64,000 nt of DNA from Mycolicibacterium chlorophenolicum (lineage in GTDB: Bacteria > Actinomycetota > Actinomycetes > Mycobacteriales > Mycobacteriaceae): the NCBI RefSeq assembly GCF_001044235.1, contig NZ_JYNL01000064.1:897096-961095 (forward strand), in the 5' to 3' direction. How positions within the stretch are numbered: position 1 is the stretch's first letter; each line of letters begins with the position of its first letter. The notes below the pieces were generated by a model. It saw nothing but the letters and a program-made list of their open reading frames with translations. It did not search any database and had not been told where the DNA came from. Made by a program: the position numbers and the translations under genes. This document shows, one piece after another, positions 1-8,408 of this stretch.

Positions 1-83
1 TCTGCAGATACCTATAGCCCTCGCCACTCGGCAGTGACCACCGAGACCAAGGGCGTGATTAGCCGGTGCCAGGTGGGTCCCAG

Positions 84-287
84 TCAGGCCGTCATCGTGG
101 TCCCAGATCGGGTTGACACAGCCAGGTTCAGGCCGACGCCGAGGGTCATGTTGATCCAGTCGGCGAAGCTTTCGCCGACGGTGGTGCAAAGAATCTTGAT
201 AACCCAGAACCACACGGTGATTTCTGGGACCTTGCTCAGCATTTCCCGGGGTTTCTCGATCGAGGACGATCGTGTTCCATCACTCAT
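84..287 (-). pseudogene. Truncated COG4705-type membrane protein
   Basis: A 67-codon reading frame whose residues 18-50 (VPEITVWFWVIKILCTTVGE and the following ADWIN) match the first membrane unit of COG4705-type proteins. The intact relative at 11084-12013 has the same unit (LPHITVLFWSMKIAATTLGE). After GVGLNL the sequence stops looking like the family and reaches a stop at 84; no other minus-strand frame in bases 1-90 continues it. The full-length relative is about 310 residues, so this is a 5' remnant of roughly one quarter. It lies just downstream of the efeO remnant on the same strand. Family function is unknown. Confidence 0.6.
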
Positions 288-350
288 GTTTCGGGAACGT
301 ACGGAGGCTTCGCTGAAGCCGCGCTGAGAGCCGCGAGACGCGGTGACGGG

Positions 351-624
351 AAGCCTTAAACGCAGGTAGGTGTGGGCTGGCAGGGGCCGCTCGGCCGTTT
401 CCATGATGAGCAGACGGCTCTCCCCGGGCGAGGGTCTCGGCCTCGCCGAGCACCTGGTCGCCGATGGCGTATGGGTGAAACTCAGTGACTGTTCGGCCGC
501 CGTTGGTCACCTGTAAGGGCGCGTTGGCCGCCGCTGGGCTGTTGGGTGTTGCAGCGCAGCTGATTTCGTCGATGATGACGACGGTCTCACCTGTGGTGCT
601 CGGTGTGGACGTGTTCTGGTTCAA
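351..624 (-). pseudogene. efeO remnant (cupredoxin-like domain fragment)
   Basis: The frame starting at 624 reads into a segment (VTNGGRTVTEFHPYAIGDQV, then LGEAE) that resembles the N-terminal cupredoxin-like domain of EfeO, the periplasmic partner of the EfeU iron permease. Family resemblance is lost after LARGE. The neighbouring frame continues with SPGESRLL and LPAHTY, which fits the expected continuation, so a frameshift near 440 is likely. There is no signal peptide and the imelysin (M75) domain is absent. It overlaps the end of efeU by 38 bases, as expected for an efeUO pair. Pseudogene status is inferred from the missing parts. Confidence 0.55.
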
Positions 625-1498
625 GGTGTCCGGGAGATCGGTGGGCGGCGACGGGCCTCGACTGTGGCCGCAGGAACACGCTCAGGACGATCGCGACGTA
701 GAGGCCCCACGCCACCACCTGCAGAACCGTCGGATCCGGGCGGAAGTTGAATATTCCCTGCAACATTGCGCCGTACCAGCTCGACAACTCGAAGTGCGCG
801 GACACGTCGAAGGCTGTGTTGGACAGGCCGGGAAGCCAACCGACGGTTTGTAGTGCGCGCAGGCCATAGGCGAGGATCCCTGCCGCCACGACCACCAGCA
901 GCGCGCCAGTGTACTTGAAGAACGTGGCGAAGTTGATGCGCAACGATCCGAAGTACATGAACACGGTGAGCATGGCAGCGACAGCAATGCCCAGCAGCAG
1001 GCCGATAAGTGGCCACGAACTGCCCGCAGTGTTCTCGGCGTAGCCGACCATCAGAAGCGCCGTCTCCACGCCCTCGCGTCCGACCGACAGAAAGGCCAAG
1101 CTGACGACCGCGACGGGGCCGACGAACAGCGCCCGGGTCATGTCGGCGCGCAGTTCACCGGAGATCCCGCGTGCCGCGGTTCGCATCCACAACACCATCC
1201 AAGTGACGATCAGGACCGCGATGAGGGACGCAACCCCGGCAATGAGTTCGGCCTCAAGCCCTGACAGCGTCGACGTGCCGTAGTGGATGCCGAAGAAGAT
1301 GGCGGCAACCAACACGACCGCGGCCAGCACTCCCACCGTGACCCACTTGAGAGAGTCCCGACGGTCAGACTTCACGAGGAGGGCGACAAGGATCATCACG
1401 ACGATGCCGGTCTCCAGACCCTCTCGAACACCGATAAGGCCGCTTCCTGCCAGCTGCACGGCGATGGAGGGGGCGTCGACACCGTCTGCAAAATTCAC
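587..1498 (-). CDS. efeU: EfeU/FTR1-family iron permease
   Basis: A 303-residue polytopic membrane protein with both hallmark iron-binding REXXE motifs of the FTR1/EfeU family: REGLE near residue 26 (GVREGLETG) and REGVE near residue 140 (VGREGVETA). Hydrophobic segments fill the rest, about seven in all, and the C-terminal tail is hydrophilic and His-rich. The family imports iron across the inner membrane, normally with EfeO and the haem peroxidase EfeB. Here the efeO that follows is broken and no efeB is seen, so the permease may be orphaned. The start at 1498 lies 37 bases from an IdeR-like iron box, which suggests iron-repressed transcription. Length is normal for the family. Confidence 0.9.
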   Translation of the reverse strand: MNFADGVDAPSIAVQLAGSGLIGVREGLETGIVVMILVALLVKSDRRDSLKWVTVGVLAAVVLVAAIFFGIHYGTSTLSGLEAELIAGVASLIAVLIVTWMVLWMRTAARGISGELRADMTRALFVGPVAVVSLAFLSVGREGVETALLMVGYAENTAGSSWPLIGLLLGIAVAAMLTVFMYFGSLRINFATFFKYTGALLVVVAAGILAYGLRALQTVGWLPGLSNTAFDVSAHFELSSWYGAMLQGIFNFRPDPTVLQVVAWGLYVAIVLSVFLRPQSRPVAAHRSPGHLEPEHVHTEHHR

Positions 1499-1534
1499 TA
1501 TGTGGTCGAACCCTTCCCTGCGCGGCCGCTGCTG

Positions 1535-1553
1535 TTAGGTAAGGCGAGCCTAG
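1535..1553. promoter_or_regulatory. IdeR/DtxR-type iron box upstream of efeU
   Basis: The sequence TTAGGTAAGGCGAGCCTAG is an imperfect palindrome that matches 15 of 19 positions of the mycobacterial IdeR consensus TTAGGTTAGGCTAACCTAA. It sits 37 bases upstream of the efeU start codon, where iron-loaded IdeR would be expected to repress. Binding is inferred from the motif only. Confidence 0.7.
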
Positions 1554-2316
1554 GTCTTGAAGCCAGGCAGACGCTAAGGCGGGGACGCTGAAAGCCCGCT
1601 GAAAACTGTCAGTTTCTGCCATCGGCGGTTGCGGTGGTACGGCATGCTGCGAACGCCGTAGGGGCCATCCGACCCTGTGGTGATTGTCGCCGCGCCTCGA
1701 GCGTGGCCGCAGTAGGAATAGCCCCCACTCCATGGAATCCGCTACCGCGCCAGTACAACCGGCGATGACGTCGGCAGCGGTGATGCTTGATTCTTCCACG
1801 AGAAGCTTTGACTCGGCGATCGTTGCGCACCAATTCGACGCTGTAAGACCAGGTTTGGCCGTGCATCCCGCATGACCGTCGGATTGGATGCTGCCGCGTA
1901 GCCGGCACGGTACGAGGCGGCCGCGGGGGTGGGGTTCCCATTTGATCGCCACTATTACCAACAGTCGACAGACCCGCAAAGACGAGGCTCACGCGGCCCG
2001 GAGGAGTTGCTGCCAATGTGGAGGAGGGCACCGTTGCCTCATGCTGCCAGATCGCACCCAAGTAGACACTGACACCGTCCGACCGCGGCTCTCACATGCG
2101 CGAGCGACACGCAAGCAGGCTGGACCTACCCCACCAGGCAGAAGACCGCGGACGGGAATTCCGGCGCCCTCCATGTCAGGCATTCGTCGTCGAACCCGAC
2201 GGTTGGTGTACCTCGCTGTAGGCCTCCTCAGCTGGGCACAGCGAATGTTCAGTCGGTGGCGAGCACGGTGAACGCATCAGCCGATAGGGCTGACTGAACG
2301 GGAAGGACACCCACTC
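1554..2316. other. Gene-poor interval
   Basis: About 760 bases separate the divergent efeU and 2317 genes. Open frames exist on both strands, but none shows a recognisable domain, a plausible ribosome binding site or a stable codon pattern. The interval probably contains promoter DNA for both sides plus decayed sequence. No convincing gene is seen. Confidence 0.4.
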
Positions 2317-2547
2317 ATGATGAAGTCCACGCAGCGTGTGCTCGCCGGAATCGGCGCTCTGATGGCCGCCGCGACGGTCGGCGGTGCGGGCATGGCGCCG
2401 GCATACGCCACCCCGCCGCCGCCGGCCCCGCCGCAGTGCGACGCTCGCGGGCCCGGCGACACCCCGGATCAGCCGGGCGTATCGGACACCGACAATGTCC
2501 AAGACGGCGACCAGGGTGGACCGGAGGTCCCCGACGGCCCCTGCTAG
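2317..2547 (+). CDS. Small exported Pro/Asp-rich protein
   Basis: A 76-residue protein with a clear Sec signal peptide: MMKSTQR, a hydrophobic core to about residue 28, and a likely cleavage site after AYA. The mature part of about 45 residues is rich in Pro, Gly and Asp (PPPPAPPQ, GVSDTDNVQDG) with two Cys that could form a disulfide. A purine-rich stretch, GGGAAGGAC, lies upstream. It precedes the lipoprotein/ABC cassette on the same strand with an 80-base gap and may be co-transcribed. I do not recognise a family. Confidence 0.6.
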   Translation: MMKSTQRVLAGIGALMAAATVGGAGMAPAYATPPPPAPPQCDARGPGDTPDQPGVSDTDNVQDGDQGGPEVPDGPC

Positions 2548-2626
2548 GCAAACTCATCGCTGCCCGGGCGATATCTCAGCAGAGCAGTCGTGGCACCCCA
2601 TCCAGTCGAATTGCGAGGAAGAGCTC

Positions 2627-3238
2627 ATGCCAGTCATCAGACCCCTACTGCTGGCGGTGGTCGGCGGCGTCGCGGTCGTCGCCGTGGCCGCGGGATGCGC
2701 CGGCGGTAATCCGTCCGCCGGTCCGGCCGCGCCATCGGCCGGCGCCGCAGCGTCGGTGACCGAATCCAACCCGCCTGGTGACATTCCGGACAATCAGGCC
2801 TTCGTGACTTTCACCGCCGCCGACGGGTCCTACTCGTTGAAACATCCCGAGGGCTGGGCGCGCACCGGTTCTGGAACCACAGTGACGTTCAGCGACAAAT
2901 ACAACAGCATCACCGTGGTTCCGCACGACGGCTTCTATCAACCCACCGAAGCGTATGCGCGCACCGTCGAAATTCCCGAGATTGCCTCCCGTGCAATGGG
3001 TTTCGCAGATGGAACGGTGACGACGGTGCAACGACCGGCGGGTTCAGTCATACAGGTCACCTATCAGGCCGATTCCGCGCCGAGCCCGGTCACCGGTAAA
3101 TCGGTGCGCCAGGACGTCTCGCGCTACGAGTACGCCCGCAACGGGCGAGGGGTGGCGGTGACCCTGGCCGCGCCGGCCGGATCGGACACCGTGGACCCGT
3201 GGCGCACCGTCACCGACTCATTCACGTGGCTGCGATGA
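2627..3238 (+). CDS. Lipoprotein of an ABC/FtsX cassette
   Basis: A 203-residue lipoprotein. The start at 2627 follows a GAGGAAGAG ribosome binding site. The N-terminus is hydrophobic and ends in the lipobox VAAGC, so Cys24 would be lipidated and the protein anchored to the outer face of the membrane. A low-complexity Ala/Pro/Ser linker follows. The rest (TAADGSYSLKHPEGW to TDSFTWLR) resembles the PsbP/DUF1795-like fold seen in actinobacterial lipoproteins. Its stop overlaps the start of the ABC ATPase at 3235 by ATGA, so it is coupled to the transporter and may be its extracytoplasmic partner. The substrate is unknown. Confidence 0.75.
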   Translation: MPVIRPLLLAVVGGVAVVAVAAGCAGGNPSAGPAAPSAGAAASVTESNPPGDIPDNQAFVTFTAADGSYSLKHPEGWARTGSGTTVTFSDKYNSITVVPHDGFYQPTEAYARTVEIPEIASRAMGFADGTVTTVQRPAGSVIQVTYQADSAPSPVTGKSVRQDVSRYEYARNGRGVAVTLAAPAGSDTVDPWRTVTDSFTWLR

Positions 3239-3924
3239 GCACACCGACCATGCCGGCCGTGGCGATGCCGGTGGTCCAGGCCGCCGCGCTGTACCGGTTC
3301 TTCAGAGCCGGGGAGGAGGAGACGCAGGCATTGCGCGGGGTGTCGCTGATCCTGCGCCCGGGCGAGCTGGTCGCCGTGGTCGGCCCGTCGGGCTCGGGCA
3401 AGTCCACATTGCTTGCCTGCTTGGCGGGCCTGGACGAACCCGACGGCGGCACAGTCTGGCTGAGCGGTCAGCGTCTCAGTCATCAGCCCGAACGATCGCG
3501 TTCCCGGCTGCGTTCCCGACATGTGGGCGTGCTGTACCAGGATCGGAATCTGTTGTTGCCGTTCACCGTCGAGCAGAATGTCGTGCTGGCGCAGCGGCTG
3601 TCCGGCGGATCCGGCCGAACACATGCCGCGGTGCTGCTGGCCTCCCTCGGTATTGCCGAGCGCGCCGACGCCTACCCCGAGGAGTTATCTGGTGGCGAGT
3701 TGGCCCGCGCCGGGCTGGCCGTCGCCCTGGCCAACGACCCCGAGGTTGTGCTGGCCGACGAACCCACCGGCGAATTGGACACCGCCACCGAATCCGACGT
3801 GCTGGCCATTCTGCAGGCACGGGCGAAGGCCGGGGCGGCGATTCTGATCGCCAGCCATAGCCCTGCCGTGGCCACCCGCGCTGACCGCGTGATCACGCTG
3901 GTCGACGGCCAGGTGCTGCCATGA
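3235..3924 (+). CDS. ABC transporter ATPase (LolD/MacB-like), first copy
   Basis: A 229-residue nucleotide-binding subunit. Walker A is GPSGSGKST near residue 47, the signature is LSGGE near residue 147, and Walker B with catalytic Glu is VVLADEPTGELD near residue 170. The TGELD ending and small size place it with the LolD/MacB/FtsE-type ATPases that partner FtsX-like permeases. I chose the ATG at 3235 because it overlaps the lipoprotein stop (ATGA) and gives the normal length. The stop overlaps the second ATPase start by four bases. The signature reads LSGGELAR where LSGGQQQR is usual. Confidence 0.88.
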   Translation: MSTPTMPAVAMPVVQAAALYRFFRAGEEETQALRGVSLILRPGELVAVVGPSGSGKSTLLACLAGLDEPDGGTVWLSGQRLSHQPERSRSRLRSRHVGVLYQDRNLLLPFTVEQNVVLAQRLSGGSGRTHAAVLLASLGIAERADAYPEELSGGELARAGLAVALANDPEVVLADEPTGELDTATESDVLAILQARAKAGAAILIASHSPAVATRADRVITLVDGQVLP

Positions 3925-4640
3925 CCAGCCTCGGACGCACCACTATCGGCGTGACCTCAGAGCGTGGCGAGGATGCCGTGGTGCGCACCGAGCGGCTGAC
4001 CCGCTGTTTCGGTACTGGCGCGGGCACGGTAGTGGCCGTCCGCGGTGTCACCGTATCCGTGACCTCGGGTGACCGCATCGCGCTGACCGGCCCGTCGGGA
4101 TCGGGTAAGTCGACGCTGTTGCACCTGCTGGCCGGTCTGGTCACCCCCACCTCCGGCAGCGTGTGCTGGCCCGACGCGGACCCGGACGCGGCCCCTGTCG
4201 CGGCTGGACTGGTCTTCCAGGGCCGCAGCTTGGTGCCCAACCTCAATGTCACCGAGAACGTCCGCCTACCACTGCTGTTTGCCGGATGCCGCGAAGCAGA
4301 CGCAACCAACCGCGCCCACGCGGCGTTGAGCCGGCTGGGGATCTGCGCCCTGGCTACCGCGATGCCTGACACCCTGTCCGGCGGTCAGGCTCAGCGCGTC
4401 GGCATTGCACGCGTCCTGGCCGCGGCGCCGCGGCTGATCCTGGCCGATGAACCCACCGGTCAACTCGACCACGCCGCCGCCGCCCTGGTGATCGACGTTC
4501 TGCTGGGTGCCGCCGATGATCTCGGCTCGGCACTGATCGTGTCCACCCACGACCCGGTAGTGGCCCGCCGATTGCCCATGGAATGGGCGATGCGCGACGG
4601 CCGGCTGCGCAGGACCAGCCTCGACGGGCAGCGGCGATGA
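3921..4640 (+). CDS. ABC transporter ATPase (LolD/MacB-like), second copy
   Basis: A 239-residue ATPase with Walker A GPSGSGKST near residue 57, signature LSGGQAQR near residue 154 and Walker B LILADEPTGQLD near residue 175. It starts inside the stop of the previous ATPase and its own stop overlaps the permease start, both by ATGA. Two different ATPases beside a single large permease suggest a heterodimeric motor. The Q-loop region (VFQGRSLVPNLNVTENV) is typical of the FtsX-coupled class. The substrate cannot be read from sequence. Confidence 0.88.
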   Translation: MTSLGRTTIGVTSERGEDAVVRTERLTRCFGTGAGTVVAVRGVTVSVTSGDRIALTGPSGSGKSTLLHLLAGLVTPTSGSVCWPDADPDAAPVAAGLVFQGRSLVPNLNVTENVRLPLLFAGCREADATNRAHAALSRLGICALATAMPDTLSGGQAQRVGIARVLAAAPRLILADEPTGQLDHAAAALVIDVLLGAADDLGSALIVSTHDPVVARRLPMEWAMRDGRLRRTSLDGQRR

Positions 4641-7294
4641 TCCGGGTGTGGTTGACCGGCCTGCTGCGCCGTCAACGCGCACGGCTGCTGGGCGCAGCCG
4701 TCGGCGTCGCGGTCGCCGTCGCGCTGATCGCCACCCTCGGATCGTTTCTGGCGACCTCGCAAGCCACGATGACCGAACGGGCGGTGCGCAGCGTCGCGGT
4801 GGACTGGCAAGTTCAACTCAACCCCGGCGCCGACACGATCGCCGCCTCCAGGCTGATCACCGCGGTCCCCGGTGTGGCCGCCGTCGCACCGGTCGGGTTC
4901 GCCCACACCAACGGGTTGTCGGCCATTGTCGGGGGCAGCTCCCAGACCACCGGCCCGGGCATGGTGCTGGGTATCCCAGCCACCTACCGACAGCTGTTCC
5001 CGCAGCAGTTCCGCACCCTCACCGGTGCGGACAGCGGGGTGTTGCTGGCCCAGCAGACCGCGGCCAACCTGCACGCCGCTCCCGGCGACATGATCAGCAT
5101 AGGCCGCGACGGATTGCCTCCGGTCGCGGTGCGGGTCGCCGGAATAGTCGAACTGCCGCAGGCGAATTCGTTGTTTCAAACCGTCGGCGCCCCGCCCACC
5201 GCGCAACCAGCCGCACCGCCGGACAACGTTGTGTTGCTGCCAGAGCGGGAGTGGCACAACGTGTTCGACGCGATGGCCGTAAACCGCCCGGACCTGATCT
5301 CCACCCAAGTCCATTTGCGACGCGACCATCGCCTACCGCCCGATCCGGCCGTCGCCTACTCCGCGGTGCGCGGCGCGGCGCACAATCTGGAAGCCCGCAG
5401 CGCCGGCGCGGTGCTGGTCGGTGACAACCTGGGTGCCGCGTTAGACGCCGCCCGCGGGGACGCCGCCTACGCCCGAGTCCTGTTCTTGTTCCTGGGGCTG
5501 CCCGGCGCGGTTTTGGCCGCCCTGCTCACCTCCACCGTCACCGCAGCCGGCGCCGGCCGCCGCCGCGCCGAGCAGGCGCTGCTGCGGGTACGGGGGGCAA
5601 CCGCACGCCAACTCCTCGTGTTGGCCACTGCCGAGGCGGCGATCATCGGCGCCGCCGGGGCGCTGGCTGGTGTGCTCGGCGCGGCGGTCGTCAACACGCT
5701 GGCGTTCGGATCACCCCGATTCGGGACGACGACCACCGCCGCGTTGGGCTGGCCGGCGGCCGCCGCTGCGACAGGGATGGCGGTGGCAGCCGCGACGGTG
5801 CTGCTGCCGGTGTGGCGCGAACTGCGCGGCCGCACCGTGGCCGACGCGCGACGGCGTCACGGTTCATCCAGCCTGCCGACCTGGGCGCGCCTCGGCGTCG
5901 ACGGCCTCATCCTGGCCGGCGCTGTGCTGGTGTTCTACGCCACCACCGGCAGCGGGTATCAGCTGGTGTTGGCGCCGGAAGGAGTGCCCGCAATCTCGGT
6001 GTCCTACTGGGCATTCGCCGGGCCCGCGCTGTTGTGGATCGGTGCCGGGCTGCTGACCTGGCGACTGGCCGACCTGCTGCTCGGGCGCGGCCACCGCCTG
6101 ATCGCCGTCGTGCTGCGACCGTTCACCGCCGAGCTTGCGGGCACTGTCGGGGCGGGTCTGTCCCGCGCGCGGCGCCCCTTGGTTCGCGGAATCGTCCTGC
6201 TCACCTTGGCGGTGGCGTTCGCCGCTTCCACCGCCACGTTCAACGCCACCTACCGCCAGCAGGCCGAAGTCGACGCGCAGCTGACCAACGGCGCCGACGT
6301 CACCGTCACCACCACCACGCCACTTCCCGCCGAGGTCACCGCGCGGTTCGCTGCCATTCCCGGCGTGCGCGCCGTCGAACCCATGGCCCACCGGTTCGCC
6401 TATATCGGTGCCGACCTGCAAGACCTCTACGCGGTACACCCGGCCTCGTTCACACGCGCCACGGCCCTGCAGAACGGCTACTTCCCGCAATCGGATGCGG
6501 CCACCCGGATGAGCGCCCTGACCCACGCCCCGGACTCGATCCTGCTGTCCGCCGAAACGGTGCACGACTTCCAACTCCAACCCGGCGACCCGGTCACGCT
6601 GCGCCTCGTCGACGCCTCCACCAAGCAGCCCCGCCCGATCTCCTTCCATTACGCCGGGGTGGTCACCGAGTTCCCCACTGCCCCCAAAGACAGCTTCCTG
6701 GTCGCCAACGCCGACTACCTCGCCACCCAGACCGGCGCCGCCACCCCCAACGTGTACCTGATCGACACGGGTGGCCGCGACACCGCGGCCGTTGCTGCCC
6801 GTGTCCGGGCGGTGGTGGGCGCCGGCGCGACCGTCACCGACATCGCCTCGGTACGCGCCCAGGTCGGATCCAGCCTGACCGCGGTGGACCTGAGCGGCCT
6901 GACCCGCATCGAACTGTCCTTCGCGCTGGTACTCGCCATCGGCGCGGGCGCGCTCGTGCTCGGCCTCGGGCTGGCCGATCGCCGCCGCAGCTATGCCTTG
7001 ATGGTCGCGCTGGGCGCGCGAAGCCGCCACCTGCGCGCACTGGTGTTCAGTGAAACCAGCGTCCTGACCGCCGCCGGAATCCTCGCTGGCGGCGTCACCG
7101 GATCCGTTCTCTCACTGATGCTGGTCAAGGTGCTGCGTGGAGTATTCGACCCGCCACCGGACACCGTCGCGGTTCCGTGGCTTTACCTGAGTGCAACCGC
7201 TGCCGTGACCACAGGCGCACTGGGCGCAGTCGCTGCCGTCGCCGTCGTGCTGTTCACGCGGCGCCCCGCGCAGACGCTGATCCGCGACCAGTGA
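4637..7294 (+). CDS. FtsX-family ABC permease
   Basis: An 885-residue permease. One membrane helix lies near residues 15-35, followed by a large extracytoplasmic region, an FtsX-type helix bundle from about 280 to 400, a second extracytoplasmic region from about 540 to 740, and a C-terminal FtsX bundle from about 757 to 880. The duplicated layout is typical of actinobacterial MacB/FtsX-type permeases that move lipids, peptides or drugs mechanically rather than through a channel. The start at 4637 is fixed by the ATGA overlap with the second ATPase. With the lipoprotein at 2627 it completes a four-gene coupled cassette. The nearby two-component system could regulate it, but that is inference. 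Confidence 0.88.
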   Translation: MIRVWLTGLLRRQRARLLGAAVGVAVAVALIATLGSFLATSQATMTERAVRSVAVDWQVQLNPGADTIAASRLITAVPGVAAVAPVGFAHTNGLSAIVGGSSQTTGPGMVLGIPATYRQLFPQQFRTLTGADSGVLLAQQTAANLHAAPGDMISIGRDGLPPVAVRVAGIVELPQANSLFQTVGAPPTAQPAAPPDNVVLLPEREWHNVFDAMAVNRPDLISTQVHLRRDHRLPPDPAVAYSAVRGAAHNLEARSAGAVLVGDNLGAALDAARGDAAYARVLFLFLGLPGAVLAALLTSTVTAAGAGRRRAEQALLRVRGATARQLLVLATAEAAIIGAAGALAGVLGAAVVNTLAFGSPRFGTTTTAALGWPAAAAATGMAVAAATVLLPVWRELRGRTVADARRRHGSSSLPTWARLGVDGLILAGAVLVFYATTGSGYQLVLAPEGVPAISVSYWAFAGPALLWIGAGLLTWRLADLLLGRGHRLIAVVLRPFTAELAGTVGAGLSRARRPLVRGIVLLTLAVAFAASTATFNATYRQQAEVDAQLTNGADVTVTTTTPLPAEVTARFAAIPGVRAVEPMAHRFAYIGADLQDLYAVHPASFTRATALQNGYFPQSDAATRMSALTHAPDSILLSAETVHDFQLQPGDPVTLRLVDASTKQPRPISFHYAGVVTEFPTAPKDSFLVANADYLATQTGAATPNVYLIDTGGRDTAAVAARVRAVVGAGATVTDIASVRAQVGSSLTAVDLSGLTRIELSFALVLAIGAGALVLGLGLADRRRSYALMVALGARSRHLRALVFSETSVLTAAGILAGGVTGSVLSLMLVKVLRGVFDPPPDTVAVPWLYLSATAAVTTGALGAVAAVAVVLFTRRPAQTLIRDQ

Positions 7295-7388
7295 GCGACG
7301 CAGCCCAGCCCCTTCACGTCCGCGAGAGCGGATCCGTTGACCTGGCCGTTCAGCGGATCCTCAGCGGCCAACGGTGACGCTGGCACCC

Positions 7389-8087
7389 ATGACGATTCCC
7401 GCCGTCCGCCACCGGTCCGCCGGCGCCGCGATACTCGCGGGGGTATTGCTCACGCTGTTCGCCGTGCTGAGTCTGCTGGCCCATCAGGTGCGGTCCGGCA
7501 CCGGTTTCGACCATGCCGTTCTCGATGCGATGCTCACCCACCGCAACCCCATGTTGACGACGTGGACGCTGGCGATCACCACCGTTTTCAGTCCGGTGGG
7601 CACCGCAGTGCTCGCGGTGGTGGCGGCCAGTCTGGTCTGGCTTCGGCTCGGGTCGCTACGCCCGCCACTGGTGGTGCTGGCCACCGTGGCCGGCGCGGGG
7701 GCGGTCAGCACTCTGACCAAGATCGTCGTCGGCGCTCACCGCCCGCCCGCCGGCGTACAGCTGATCAGCGAGACCGACCACTCGTTCCCGTCGGGCCATG
7801 TCACCGCGACCGTGTCCCTGTTCGGTGTGCTGGCCGTCGTCGCGGGCCACCACTGGGGGCCTGCGACTCGTGCAGCGTGGGCTGCGGTGACCGCGGTGAC
7901 CGCGGGTGCGGTGGGGTTCACCCGCTTGTATCTGGGAGTGCACTGGGCCATTGACGTCCTGGGCGGCTTGGTGCTCGGTGCGGCAGCGACGATGCTCGCG
8001 CATCTCGCGTACCGGCGGATGATGGAACCGCGCGGCGCGGGCGGATCGTCCTCGACGGAGGATGCCATCGCCACGGGCGTCTCCTGA
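7389..8087 (+). CDS. PAP2-family membrane phosphatase
   Basis: A 232-residue protein with about six membrane helices and the three PAP2 phosphatase motifs in order: KIVVGAHRP (KX6RP) near residue 115, FPSGH near residue 135, and TRLYLGVHWAID near residue 180 (Thr replaces the usual Ser before Arg). This fold dephosphorylates lipid phosphates such as phosphatidate or polyprenyl diphosphates at the membrane. The ATG at 7389 is preferred, but an in-frame GTG at 7374 is possible; neither has a clear ribosome binding site. It follows the permease on the same strand after a gap of about 95 bases. Confidence 0.85.
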   Translation: MTIPAVRHRSAGAAILAGVLLTLFAVLSLLAHQVRSGTGFDHAVLDAMLTHRNPMLTTWTLAITTVFSPVGTAVLAVVAASLVWLRLGSLRPPLVVLATVAGAGAVSTLTKIVVGAHRPPAGVQLISETDHSFPSGHVTATVSLFGVLAVVAGHHWGPATRAAWAAVTAVTAGAVGFTRLYLGVHWAIDVLGGLVLGAAATMLAHLAYRRMMEPRGAGGSSSTEDAIATGVS

Positions 8088-8408
8088 GTAGCGTCAAAAA
8101 ATGCGGCTTCGCTGCTCTCGCCGCGGCGGTCTCGCTGATGCCGATCGACCCCTGCTCCCGATGGGTGCGCTGCTGTTGGTTAGGGGTCTGCAATGGGTGC
8201 GCAAGGCGACCCTGCGCGATGGCGAGCTGAGCGCTGTTACGGGCGGGGCACCATTGACGGGCATCGTGGTCCCAGGTCAGTGCACCCTGGGCGTTTCGCG
8301 TCCTCGACGAACGGCGAACAATGAGATGACGACGTCGACGCCCCAGCGGGTGTCGCGACGATGGGCATCCCACCCGGACCGAGCCCGACTGTGAGGAGAC
8401 AGCGCCCG
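8088..8408. other. Gene-poor interval before the histidine kinase
   Basis: About 320 bases without a supported gene. A 97-codon frame at 8101-8394 has no recognisable content. The last 20 bases hold the ribosome binding site (GAGGAG) of the histidine kinase. Confidence 0.4.

Noticed and set aside
1365..1979. A 204-codon frame before efeU with a PIN-like looking stretch
   Set aside because: The resemblance is too short, the acidic PIN residues cannot be placed, and the rest shadows efeU.
5812..7053. Long frames on both strands inside the FtsX permease
   Set aside because: They are Arg/Pro/Gly-rich shadows caused by high GC third positions and lack any domain.
8101..8394. A 97-codon plus-strand frame before the histidine kinase
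   Set aside because: No ribosome binding site, no domain, and poor codon pattern.
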